Below are positions 36,501-44,707 of a DNA stretch of 64,000 bases, one piece after another. Made by a program: the position numbers and the translations under genes. Within the stretch, counting starts at the first letter, position 1. Every line of letters begins with the position of its first letter. The DNA is from UBA965 sp040396955 (lineage in GTDB: Bacteria; Chloroflexota; Chloroflexia; Chloroflexales; Roseiflexaceae): contig JBBAWX010000015.1 in assembly GCA_040396955.1 (NCBI GenBank), positions 1 through 64,000 on the forward strand, written 5' to 3'. The notes beneath the pieces are model-generated. The model saw nothing but the letters and a program-made list of their open reading frames with translations, did not search any database and was not told the origin of the DNA.

Positions 36501-36715
36501 ACCCAGCCGTGGAGATGCAGGCTACCGATCGTTCGCACCGCATCGGCCAGACCAAACCGGTCATGGTCTACAAGATGGTGGTGCGTGATTCGGTCGAAGA
36601 AAAGATTTTGCAACTGCAAGATCGCAAACGGGAGTTGGTGAGTCAGCTCATTACACCGGAGCAGGGCGGGGTAAAACACCTCACTCGCGATGATGTAGAG
36701 CTTTTATTTACATAA
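33575..36715 (+). CDS. SWIM-domain SNF2/Swi2 helicase-like ATPase
   Basis: A 1046-residue protein. Near the N-terminus a SWIM zinc finger is visible (Cys73, Cys75, Cys83, His85 in TLCDCAHADDGPCLH). The middle 450 residues resemble the bacterial SNF2-associated region. The C-terminal half is a complete SNF2 motor: DDMGVGKTIQTLVF (Walker A, about residue 612), DESQAIKN (Walker B, about 711), SLTGTPIENN, LVFSQFVQML, LISLRAGGVGLNLTAAD and ATDRSHRIGQ. It would translocate on DNA or remodel protein-DNA complexes. It starts 3 bases after carB and ends 14 bases before argG, so it is embedded in the arginine operon without obvious metabolic reason. Confidence 0.9.
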   Translation: MSTTVQLLTSKGLEQYMAGVAPSLRRRAQALCDANATTLADVAPTSATVAVSDGVHRYRVTVLMIAGRVTTLCDCAHADDGPCLHRVAAVITAATHMQMHPPQQWEALFAVADKTTHKPMSLQQAHICFFLRSGHPHGVGHEQWALFPANVVLRTGSDDWEQAEVRPLRAPPTPAGHPDASFGVLQAAAMLCEQTLRTAQPAQRSWLYAGALALLHGVQVFLITDEFTFRQPITVISEPGELRLSCDEDGTDLLLQSMVYTAHHTVLVNPQRRIVLPFSPNWLLTGQSLVGIGDSTPLVEQMLQTPLMRVAAADRERFDARLLELAERVPLCGSGLRWDEVQSEPLGHIEIGETEQSMSIALRFDYAGALVAFDPQYPAATILHGGEELHLIRINRDIDGEMRIVSLLEQHGLRLGDDGCFRLRRRSDPVEFMVRVVGGLVTAGLTVAGEERLSLVRMRMATPAVQVVVSSHIDWFDVAAVVHFDDLSVDLATIRRAVLRRERYIVLADGSLGLVPSSLAQRLAPLLAMGDEQDGHLRYAGAQAAVVDQLLQVATQAQTDAAFEERRARLRLFAHIEPQPLPVGFVGSLRTYQKAGYDWLHFLNTYGFGGCLADDMGVGKTIQTLVFVQSLRERTPGANAVLIVMPRSLIYNWERESERFTPAMRVLVHADQGRQRSVAAFAGYDVVLTTYGTMLRDIEMLTQYRFQYAILDESQAIKNPNAETSRAVRRLQADRRLSLTGTPIENNVVELWSQFAFLNPGLLGSADTFRETFTRDDDGRDEALVLLRKLTYPFILRRTKDQVAPDLPARTEHVVYSDMEPEQRRLYDAQRDHYRALLLGLIDTQGQQQARVKMLEGLLRLRQICNHPRLVDAQNPEVSGKFDALLSTMESIKLSGHRALVFSQFVQMLSLIRTELDARGIRYAYLDGRTRDRQQIIDAFQHDTQLTFFLISLRAGGVGLNLTAADYVIHVDPWWNPAVEMQATDRSHRIGQTKPVMVYKMVVRDSVEEKILQLQDRKRELVSQLITPEQGGVKHLTRDDVELLFT

Positions 36716-36729
36716 CAAAGGAGTCTGTC

Positions 36730-37944
36730 ATGGACCGTCCCAAGGTGAAGAAAGTGGTGTTGGCGTACTCAGGTGGCTTGGATACCAGCATCATCGTGCC
36801 CTGGTTGAAGCAAAACTACGGTAACCCGGAAGTGATTTGTTATTGTGGGCATCTTGGTCAAGACGATGAACTCGTCGGCATCGAGGAGAAGGCCATTGCC
36901 AGTGGTGCTTCGAAATGCTATGTCGAGGATGTACGTGAAATCTTCGTGCGCGATTATCTCTTCCCGATGATTCAGTCGGGTGCCGTCTACGAGCGGCTCT
37001 ATCTGCTTGGTACCTCGGTGGCTCGGCCGTTGTTGGCCAAGCGCCAGGCTGAAATTGCCTTGCAAGAGGGTGCTGATGCGGTGGCACACGGGTGCACGGG
37101 CAAAGGCAACGACCAGGTGCGCTTTGAGCTGACCTACATGGTGATGGCGCCACACCTGAAGGTGATTGCACCATGGCGTGAATGGAACATCCGCTCACGC
37201 GAAGATGCGCTCGACTACGCGGCCGAGCACAATGTGCCGGTATCGGCGACACTCAAGTCGATTTACAGCCGCGACCGCAACATTTGGCACATGTCGCACG
37301 AGGGTGGCATCCTTGAGGATCCATGGAATGAGCCCGAAGAGCCGATGTACACCATGTCGGTGTCACCCGAAGATGCACCAGATGCTGCCGAGTACGTTGA
37401 AATCGACTTTGTGAAGGGTATCCCGACCAAAGTCAACGGCGAGGCCATGGGCCCGGTTGCGCTTCTCAAAGCCTTGAACGAGCTGGGGAGCAAGCACGGC
37501 ATTGGGCGTATCGACCTGGTCGAAAATCGCCTTGTGGGCATGAAGAGTCACGGTGTCTATGAAACACCGGGTGGCACGTTGTTGCGGGTGGCGCACCAGG
37601 CCATCGAGCAGTTGGCACTTGATCGCGACACCCTGCACTACAAGGATGTCGTCGCTCATCGCTATGCCGAGGTGGTGTACTACGGGCAGTGGTTTACGCC
37701 ATTGCGCCATGCACTCCAGGCCTTCTTTGATGTGACCCAGCAAAACGTGACGGGCACGGCCCGGCTCAAGCTCTACAAGGGCAACGCCATCTTGGTTGGG
37801 CGTAAGGCGGAAAAGTCGCTCTACAACCCGGATATTGCCAGCTTCACGATGAGTGATTCATACAACCAGAAGGACGCTGAGGGCTTCATCAAGATCTTCG
37901 GCTTGCCCATGAAAGTCCAGTCATTCGTGGATGGGAAGAAGTAA
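36730..37944 (+). CDS. argG: argininosuccinate synthase
   Basis: A 404-residue ATP-dependent ligase joining citrulline and aspartate. The PP-loop VVLAYSGGLDTSIIVPWL lies near the N-terminus, and HGCTGKGNDQVRFE and SIYSRDRNIWHMSHEGG are family blocks. An AAAGGAG ribosome site precedes the ATG. It lies between the SNF2 gene and argJ. Confidence 0.96.
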   Translation: MDRPKVKKVVLAYSGGLDTSIIVPWLKQNYGNPEVICYCGHLGQDDELVGIEEKAIASGASKCYVEDVREIFVRDYLFPMIQSGAVYERLYLLGTSVARPLLAKRQAEIALQEGADAVAHGCTGKGNDQVRFELTYMVMAPHLKVIAPWREWNIRSREDALDYAAEHNVPVSATLKSIYSRDRNIWHMSHEGGILEDPWNEPEEPMYTMSVSPEDAPDAAEYVEIDFVKGIPTKVNGEAMGPVALLKALNELGSKHGIGRIDLVENRLVGMKSHGVYETPGGTLLRVAHQAIEQLALDRDTLHYKDVVAHRYAEVVYYGQWFTPLRHALQAFFDVTQQNVTGTARLKLYKGNAILVGRKAEKSLYNPDIASFTMSDSYNQKDAEGFIKIFGLPMKVQSFVDGKK

Positions 37945-37961
37945 TAAGTAAAGGGACGGTC

Positions 37962-39164
37962 ATGACAGACGTATTCACTCTGGCCCCCGGATTTCGCACG
38001 GCGGCAACGGCCTGTGGTCTGAAAAAAGACGCTGCGTTGGACCTGACCTTGGTAGTCGCCGATAGCCCGTGTAGTGCGGCCGGTGTCTTTACCACGAATC
38101 GGGTGCAAGCGGCACCGGTATTGTACGATCGTGAGGTGTTGGCCACGAGTGCCGGCGAAATCCGTGGGATTATCGCCAACGCTGGTTGTGCCAATGCCTG
38201 TACGGGAGATGAGGGCAAAGCGAATACGCGCGCCATGGCCGGCTTGGCCGCAGATTTGGTCGGTGCGCGCGCCGACCAAATCTTGGTCTTGTCGACAGGA
38301 GTCATTGGGCGTCAGCTCGACATGGCCAAAGTGACCAAGGGGGTGCAGGCGTTGGCGCCACAGACGTGGCAGACCAGCGCTGAAGCGGCCTCGTTGGCGA
38401 TTATGACCACCGACACCCACCCCAAGCGGGCCCGGGCGACGGCGGTGATTGCCGGTCACGAAGTGACGGTGGCAGGCATGGCCAAAGGGGCGGGGATGAT
38501 TCACCCGGGTATGGCCACCATGCTGGGCATTGTGACCACCGATGCACAGGTGGCCCCTGCACTATTGGCGACGGCCCTCAAGCAGGCGGTCAATCAGAGT
38601 TTCAACCGCATCAGCGTGGACGGTGACATGAGTACCAACGACACGGTGCTGTTGTTGGCCTCTGGAGTGTCTAAGGCCGTGATTGGTGAGACCGAATTGG
38701 CACAGTTTACAGCGTTGTTGAGCCAGGTTTGCATGGAGCTAGCCAAGCGCATTGCCCGTGACGGCGAAGGTGCCACCAAGTTGGTCGAGATCCGTGTCAC
38801 GGGGGCGGTTGATGGGGCCATGGCACACCGTGTGGCCGATAGCATTGCCTGCTCGCCACTGGTCAAAACGGCCATCCACGGCAATGATCCGAATTGGGGG
38901 CGTGTGGTCTGTGCTGCCGGGTATAGTGGTGCCGCCATTGACCCCGATACGTTGACCCTTGATTTTGGCCTGGGTGATGAGCAAATTCGCTTGGTGACCG
39001 CAGGGATGCCAGTCGTGGCAGACCTCAATGCGGCTTCGCAGTTGCTCCGACGCGAAAACGTGTATATCACACTCGACTTGGGCATGGGGCAGGCTGCTAC
39101 GACGGTGTGGACCTGTGATTTCAGCAAAGAGTACGTGGAAGTCAACGCACATTACACGACATAG
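37962..39164 (+). CDS. argJ: bifunctional ornithine acetyltransferase / N-acetylglutamate synthase
   Basis: A 400-residue ArgJ-family Ntn-type enzyme. It transfers the acetyl group from N-acetylornithine to glutamate, making the pathway cyclic. The self-cleavage site and nucleophilic Thr are in KGAGMIHPGMATMLGI (cut between Ala and Thr). Other blocks are GIIANAGCANACTG, VDGDMSTNDTVLLL and HGNDPNWGRVVCAAGYSG. It starts 17 bases after argG. With an ArgA-type GNAT also present, ArgJ may work mainly as the recycling transferase. Confidence 0.95.
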   Translation: MTDVFTLAPGFRTAATACGLKKDAALDLTLVVADSPCSAAGVFTTNRVQAAPVLYDREVLATSAGEIRGIIANAGCANACTGDEGKANTRAMAGLAADLVGARADQILVLSTGVIGRQLDMAKVTKGVQALAPQTWQTSAEAASLAIMTTDTHPKRARATAVIAGHEVTVAGMAKGAGMIHPGMATMLGIVTTDAQVAPALLATALKQAVNQSFNRISVDGDMSTNDTVLLLASGVSKAVIGETELAQFTALLSQVCMELAKRIARDGEGATKLVEIRVTGAVDGAMAHRVADSIACSPLVKTAIHGNDPNWGRVVCAAGYSGAAIDPDTLTLDFGLGDEQIRLVTAGMPVVADLNAASQLLRRENVYITLDLGMGQAATTVWTCDFSKEYVEVNAHYTT

Positions 39165-39243
39165 TGTGGTAGGTGGCTTGTAAGACTGGCTGTAGCCGGT
39201 GTTGTGCATGGTGTAACGACAGGGAAAGCGGGGGCAACTCAGG

Positions 39244-41652
39244 ATGGGTGCATGGCGATCATTGACACAATTCGCGCATCACATCTGGATTCGTAGGCCA
39301 CTAGATGTGTGGGCGATCGTCCTCATCTGCAGTGTCGTTACGATGGTTATGGCACCCGTGTTGGTGGGGCAACGCACGTGGTTGCCCCTCAACATCATGG
39401 TGCATTTGCCCCCTTGGAGTTTTTCATACGAGCGTATGCCGATTGGCAACACGCTGCCAAGTGATTTGATTTTGAAACACTACCCGCAGCGCCTTTTTTA
39501 TGCCCGTGAAGTATGGTCGGGTCAGTTGCCGCTGTGGAACCCGTACATTTTAAGTGGCACGCCTTTTTTGGCCGTTGCCAACAGTAGTGTCTGGTACCCA
39601 TTGACCGTATTATTTGCGCTCCTCCCCACCGACATGGCCTTTGGTGTGGTTGCGTGGTTCCACCTATTGATTGGCAGCATAAGTTCCTGGGCATTGGCGC
39701 GTTCCTTGCACATTGCACCGATTCCTGCCTTGTTGGTGCCTGTCATCTATCTGGGCTCCGGGTTTGCAAGCAAATGGTTGGCACTGCCGACCATGGGAGG
39801 GGTGGTGGCTTGGACCCCAGTTGCAATGTACGGAGCCATCGCCTTGGGGACGAACGTGGCGCGCGCAGATTGGGTGGGTGCACGGCGGGCTGCGGTGTTT
39901 TTTGGGGCGGGTGTGGTGCTTGCTGGTCTATCTCAACCCGACACGTCGTTGTACGTGGTAGCAGCCGGGAGTATGGTGGCCATTGGCATGGTATGGCGCG
40001 AACGGGCGCAGTATGTGCCTCACATGGTGGGCGCATTGGTGGCGATTGGTGTGACGGTTTTTGGGCTGATGGCGCCACAAATTCTGCCCACCGTGGAGCT
40101 CGGCATGTCGGTGTCACGGGCGGGTGGGCAGGGCAATTATAGCCCGCTGGCAATTGTGACCACCATCGCGCCCGAATTATTGACCAGCCTGCACGCCGCT
40201 GGTGATTGGGGCTACAAAGAAGGTACGTTGCCCGATTGGCATATCGGGTTGCTCCCGTTGCTACTCTGGTTGACCGGGTGGTGGGTGCTTGATGATAAGC
40301 GCATGCAGGTGCTGGCTGGTGTCGCCCTTCTGTGCATTGGGTATGCGATTTCCCCCGTTGCATGGTGGCAGAGTGTGCCGCTACTGTCGCAGTTCCGTGA
40401 ATTGAGTCGGGCCATGTTGCCGGCGTCATTGTTGATGGGCGTGACAGGAGCCGCCACGGTGATGCGCGTGCAATCCTCGGCTCGGCGCGAACTCCACATG
40501 GTCGGTCTCGTGCCAGCTCTTGCGTGTGCGGTCGCCCTCGGGTATGCGTGGAGTGTGACTCCTGGATTGCCATGGCGCATATTGGCGTCATACCAAGGCA
40601 TAGAATGGCTGTGGCTTACCTCGAGTATGGTGGTATTTGGGGCACTGTGGTGGCGTCGTTTCGCTCTGCATGCGTGGATGCCGGTGGTCGTGCTGGTGGT
40701 CGTGGCACTGCAACTGTGGTGGTACTGGCGCCCGTTGTACCAACCCATCGATGCGCGGGCGGTGGTGGCTACCACCGATTTGCGTGCCGAAGTACCAGCC
40801 GATGTGATGTCAGATCCGGTGTTGCCGATGACACGCATGCAGTACTTTTTACAGCGTCAGCCCGGTCTCTTTCGCATCTTTGCAGCCGACTATCCCTTTT
40901 ATCAATCCAACACCAACATGGTGGCTGAGCTCTCCGATGTGCGCGGTTTTGATTCGTTGATTTGGGGCGAGTATGCACGGTTTGTCCGTCGTTGGGAGGG
41001 GAACCTGCAAGATGGTGGCAACAGTGTCAGCATGTATTTGACCAAAGCCAGCGCCACGCCGCGGTGGCTCGATTTGACCAATGTGCGCTATGTGCTGTTT
41101 CGGCCCGATTCACCGTTGATTGCGCAGTTCCCTGGCCTTGAGCGTGTTCATCAAAGTGATGAGGGGAGCATTTATTTGAACCCCAACGCCCTGCCTCGGG
41201 CCTATCTCGTGCATCGGGTGGAGCAGGTGGCCGATGTGCAAACCGTATATGCGCGGCTACGTGATCCACAGTTTCCGCTAGGAGATGCGGTGGTCACTCA
41301 GGCGGCGGTGCCGGCCGTGGAGCCAGTTGTTGATGCAGTGACTCTGCCCGAGGTGCGCAGTTATCGTGCCAATCGTGTGGTCATTACGGGGATGGCACAA
41401 GCTGCAGGGGTGTTGGTGCTGAGTGACACCAACTATCCGGGGTGGCAGGCCACACTCAATGGCGCAACGGTGCCCATTTACACCGTCAATGGCGTGTTTC
41501 GGGGTGTCTGGGTGCCTGCAGGGGCCTACGAGGTGGTGTTTTGGTATTGGCCAACGAGCTTGAGTTGGGGGGTAGCTTTGTGGGCAACCACGGTAGGGGT
41601 GCTGGTGGCTGGAGGAATGTATTTGCGCCGACGTGCGACTCTGCACCGGTGA
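39244..41652 (+). CDS. YfhO-like polytopic membrane protein
   Basis: An 802-residue membrane protein with about a dozen helices in the first 500 residues. A soluble part follows with a YfhO-family look: FRIFAADYPFYQSN, RGFDSLIWGEYARF and, near the end, VLVLSDTNYPGWQATLNGATVPIYTVNGVFRGVWVPAG, then a last transmembrane helix. YfhO-like proteins are thought to glycosylate cell-wall polymers or lipids using a polyprenyl carrier. It interrupts the order argJ-argH. The start at 39244 is weakly supported; no strong ribosome site is seen in the 79-base gap after argJ. Confidence 0.72.
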   Translation: MGAWRSLTQFAHHIWIRRPLDVWAIVLICSVVTMVMAPVLVGQRTWLPLNIMVHLPPWSFSYERMPIGNTLPSDLILKHYPQRLFYAREVWSGQLPLWNPYILSGTPFLAVANSSVWYPLTVLFALLPTDMAFGVVAWFHLLIGSISSWALARSLHIAPIPALLVPVIYLGSGFASKWLALPTMGGVVAWTPVAMYGAIALGTNVARADWVGARRAAVFFGAGVVLAGLSQPDTSLYVVAAGSMVAIGMVWRERAQYVPHMVGALVAIGVTVFGLMAPQILPTVELGMSVSRAGGQGNYSPLAIVTTIAPELLTSLHAAGDWGYKEGTLPDWHIGLLPLLLWLTGWWVLDDKRMQVLAGVALLCIGYAISPVAWWQSVPLLSQFRELSRAMLPASLLMGVTGAATVMRVQSSARRELHMVGLVPALACAVALGYAWSVTPGLPWRILASYQGIEWLWLTSSMVVFGALWWRRFALHAWMPVVVLVVVALQLWWYWRPLYQPIDARAVVATTDLRAEVPADVMSDPVLPMTRMQYFLQRQPGLFRIFAADYPFYQSNTNMVAELSDVRGFDSLIWGEYARFVRRWEGNLQDGGNSVSMYLTKASATPRWLDLTNVRYVLFRPDSPLIAQFPGLERVHQSDEGSIYLNPNALPRAYLVHRVEQVADVQTVYARLRDPQFPLGDAVVTQAAVPAVEPVVDAVTLPEVRSYRANRVVITGMAQAAGVLVLSDTNYPGWQATLNGATVPIYTVNGVFRGVWVPAGAYEVVFWYWPTSLSWGVALWATTVGVLVAGGMYLRRRATLHR

Positions 41653-41671
41653 CCATGAGGAGGGCATACAC

Positions 41672-43036
41672 ATGTGGGGTGGACGATTCAGCGAAGGTCT
41701 CGATGCGCGCATGGCCGAATTCAACAATTCTTTTCCCTTTGATCGGACCATGTGGGCCGAAGATATCAAGGGGAGCATGGCGTGGGCCCGGCAAATTCAG
41801 CAGGCGGGCATTATTACCACCGTCGAGCTCGATCAACTCTTGCGTGGCTTGCAGGCGGTATACGATGAATTTGCCCAGGGTGTGTTTGTTGCCAAAGACG
41901 ATGAAGACATCCACTCGGCCGTCGAGCGGCGCCTCGGCGAGTTCGTCGGGGCGGTAGCCGGCAAGCTCCACACTGGACGGAGCCGCAATGATCAGGTGGC
42001 CACCGACATTCGGCTGTGGACATTGGGTGCGATTGCACGGGCAGATGCCGCGGTGCGTCTCGTACAGCACGCATTGTTGGATCAGGCCAAAGCCGCTGGC
42101 GACCTGATTATCCCCGGGTACACACACGTCCAACGGGCTCAGCCTCTGCTCCTGTCGCACTGGTTGTTGTCGCACTTTTGGCCACTCGAGCGCGATCGGC
42201 AGCGTTTGGCTGACTGTGCGGCTCGGGTGTCGTCGTTGCCACTCGGCTCAGGCGCCATCGCAGGTACGCCGTTGCGCATCGATCGCCATGCCTTGGCGCA
42301 TGATCTCGGCATGCAGGCTCCGACCCCCAATAGCGTCGATGCGGTCAGTGATCGTGATTTCATCGCCGAATTCCTTTTCGTGGCCGCCATGATTGGCATC
42401 CATATCAGCCGCTTGTCCGAGGACATGGTGTTGTACAGCAGTGCCGAGTACGCCTTCGTGCGACTGGCCGATGCGTATTCCACTGGCTCGAGTTTGATGC
42501 CACAAAAGAAAAACCCCGACTCATTTGAGCTTGCGCGTGGCAAGTCGGGGCGCTTGGTCGGCAACTTGATGACCATTTTGACGGTGTTGAAAGGTCTCCC
42601 ATCCGCCTACAACAAAGACCTCCAAGAAGACAAAGAGCCACTGTTTGACACGATGCGCACTCTTGAGGTGACCTTGCCGGTGGTGGCCGGGGCCATGGCG
42701 ACGGCGCAGTTTATCCCGGCAGCGTTGCAACGTGGCCTCGATGACGCCATGTTGGCGACCGATGTGGCGGATTTCTTGGTCGATCGTGGTGTGCCGTTCC
42801 GCACCGCCCATAAAGTGGTCGGGCAACTCGTGCGTCTCGCTGAGGACAAAGGGGTCAAGATGGCAGAATTGGACGTCGCCGATTTTGTGGCCGTTGAGCG
42901 TACATTCAACGCCGATGTGTATGCCTGCTTCAGCATGGCGGCATCAGTGCGGGCTCGCACGGTGCACGGTGCGACGGCGCCGAGTGCGGTGGCAGCACAG
43001 ATTGCCCTGGCCGAGCAGGCGCTGTCGCATGCCTAG
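41672..43036 (+). CDS. argH: argininosuccinate lyase
   Basis: A 454-residue fumarase/aspartase-superfamily lyase that splits argininosuccinate to arginine and fumarate. Motifs: MWGGRFSEGLDARM at the N-terminus, HTGRSRNDQVATDIRLW, and the flexible catalytic loop GSSLMPQKKNPDSFELARGK at about residues 273-292 with the active Ser. A GAGGAGGG site precedes the chosen ATG. It starts 19 bases after the YfhO-like gene. Confidence 0.96.
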   Translation: MWGGRFSEGLDARMAEFNNSFPFDRTMWAEDIKGSMAWARQIQQAGIITTVELDQLLRGLQAVYDEFAQGVFVAKDDEDIHSAVERRLGEFVGAVAGKLHTGRSRNDQVATDIRLWTLGAIARADAAVRLVQHALLDQAKAAGDLIIPGYTHVQRAQPLLLSHWLLSHFWPLERDRQRLADCAARVSSLPLGSGAIAGTPLRIDRHALAHDLGMQAPTPNSVDAVSDRDFIAEFLFVAAMIGIHISRLSEDMVLYSSAEYAFVRLADAYSTGSSLMPQKKNPDSFELARGKSGRLVGNLMTILTVLKGLPSAYNKDLQEDKEPLFDTMRTLEVTLPVVAGAMATAQFIPAALQRGLDDAMLATDVADFLVDRGVPFRTAHKVVGQLVRLAEDKGVKMAELDVADFVAVERTFNADVYACFSMAASVRARTVHGATAPSAVAAQIALAEQALSHA

Positions 43037-43063
43037 TCAGTGTGTGAGGAGGGGCGGGTGACT

Positions 43064-43681
43064 ATGCCGGAGTGGTTAACATGGGCCCGGCGTATTCAGG
43101 CGCTTGCACAATCGGGCTTGACCTATGCCAACAACGAATTTGACCGTGAGCGCTATCACGAATTGCGCACCATTGCGGCCGAAATGATGGCACACGGGAG
43201 TGTGACCGATGTGCGCCACATTGAGGAGTTGTTTGCTCAGCAACACGGGTATATGACGCCCAAGGTGGGGGTGCGATCCATCGTCTTTGATGACCAGCAA
43301 CGCCTGTTGATGGTACGTGAAAATGCCGATGGTGGCTGGACCCCGCCAGGGGGCTGGTGCGATGTGGGGAGCACGCCAAGTGAGGTCGCGGTGCGTGAAG
43401 TACGTGAAGAGACCGGCTTGCAGGTGACTGTGACGCGCCTAATTGCGGTGCTTGACCGCGACAAACAGGGCCACACCCCCATCCCCTGGCACGTGTACAT
43501 CATCTTCTTTTTGTGCGAAGTGGTTGGTGGTGAACTCCAAGCATCGCACGAGGTCAGCGAGGTGGGATGGTTTCACCAGGCCGACATCCCACCACTCTCG
43601 CTGGACCGAGTGGTGCCCGGCGAGATTGAGCTGTTTTTTGCCTATCACGCTGACCCACAGCGTGAGCCGACGTTTGATTGA
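43064..43681 (+). CDS. Nudix hydrolase with N-terminal helical domain
   Basis: A 205-residue Nudix protein. The first 65 residues (EWLTWARRIQALAQSGLTYANN) resemble the NUDIX_N_2 helical domain found in ADP-ribose or nucleotide-sugar pyrophosphatases. The Nudix box follows in full: GGWCDVGSTPSEVAVREVREETGL, with the metal-binding REVREE. The start at 43064 is 9 bases after GAGGAGGGG; a GTG at 43058 is too close to it. It lies 27 bases after argH and 50 before argF, suggesting co-transcription. The substrate is not known. Confidence 0.85.
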   Translation: MPEWLTWARRIQALAQSGLTYANNEFDRERYHELRTIAAEMMAHGSVTDVRHIEELFAQQHGYMTPKVGVRSIVFDDQQRLLMVRENADGGWTPPGGWCDVGSTPSEVAVREVREETGLQVTVTRLIAVLDRDKQGHTPIPWHVYIIFFLCEVVGGELQASHEVSEVGWFHQADIPPLSLDRVVPGEIELFFAYHADPQREPTFD

Positions 43682-43731
43682 TAGGCCAATGACGATTGCA
43701 CGATGGATATCGTGGATGTGGAAGGGACACC

Positions 43732-44685
43732 ATGGCGCATTCTTTGTACGGGCGTGATTTGCTCAAAATGAACGACTTGACGCAGTCCGAAGTCGCAGAT
43801 TTGTTGACTGCCGGATTGACGTTGAAAGGCCGACTTCGTCGGGGCGTGCCGCACCCCTTGTTGGCCGGGCAAGTGTTGGCGATGATGTTTTTTAAGCCGT
43901 CAACACGGACGCGGAGTGCGTTTGAGGTCGGCATGGTACAACTCGGCGGCCATGCCATGTTCCTCAATGCCAACGACATGCAGCTGACCCGTGGTGAGAG
44001 CATCGCCGACACGGCACGGGTGCTCGAACGCTACGTGCATCTCATCATGGCGCGCGTGTTTAGTCACACCACGCTCACCGATATGGCGAATGCGACCCAT
44101 ACCCCCGTCATCAACGGTCTGTGTGACATGCATCACCCCACCCAAACACTGGCCGACCTGATGACCATCAAAGAGCAGTTTGGTGGTACTCGTGGTGTAC
44201 GCGTGGCCTATGTAGGTGACGGCAACAACATGCTCCATTCGTTGCTCCATGCGGCTCCGCTCGCTGGAATCCACATTGCCGCGGCTACGCCAGCGCAATA
44301 CGCGCCAGATGCACAGATTGTGGCAGAGGCGCGGGCATTGGCCACACAGAGCGAAACCGATGTGCTCATTACCACCGACCCCTACGAGGCCGTTGCCCAA
44401 GCCGATGTCGTCTACACCGACGTATGGGTGAGCATGGGGCAATCGGATGCGGCTGAACGCGTGGCAGCACTGCAGGGGTATCAGGTCAACGATTATTTGA
44501 TGAGCGCGGCGCGTCCCACCACCAAGTTCATGCATTGTTTGCCCATGCACCGTGGCGAAGAGGTCACAGCTGCAGTGGCCGATGGGGCACAGTCAATCGT
44601 ATTTGATCAGGCCGAAAACCGCCTCCATGCGCACAAAGCGGTACTGGCCATGGTGGGGAGCCGTGAGGCGGCCGATTTGCTCTGA
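43732..44685 (+). CDS. argF: ornithine carbamoyltransferase
   Basis: A 317-residue transcarbamylase that makes citrulline from ornithine and carbamoyl phosphate. The carbamoyl-phosphate site FFKPSTRTRSAFE begins near residue 53. HPTQTLADLMTI is the second block. The ornithine-side motif MHCLPMHRGEEV is near residue 267. The start at 43732 has a GGAAGGG site; the 12 codons upstream in frame lack similarity. It is the last arg gene of the cluster. Confidence 0.95.
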   Translation: MAHSLYGRDLLKMNDLTQSEVADLLTAGLTLKGRLRRGVPHPLLAGQVLAMMFFKPSTRTRSAFEVGMVQLGGHAMFLNANDMQLTRGESIADTARVLERYVHLIMARVFSHTTLTDMANATHTPVINGLCDMHHPTQTLADLMTIKEQFGGTRGVRVAYVGDGNNMLHSLLHAAPLAGIHIAAATPAQYAPDAQIVAEARALATQSETDVLITTDPYEAVAQADVVYTDVWVSMGQSDAAERVAALQGYQVNDYLMSAARPTTKFMHCLPMHRGEEVTAAVADGAQSIVFDQAENRLHAHKAVLAMVGSREAADLL

Positions 44686-44707
44686 CCGCAACGACGAGAG
44701 GAACGGC

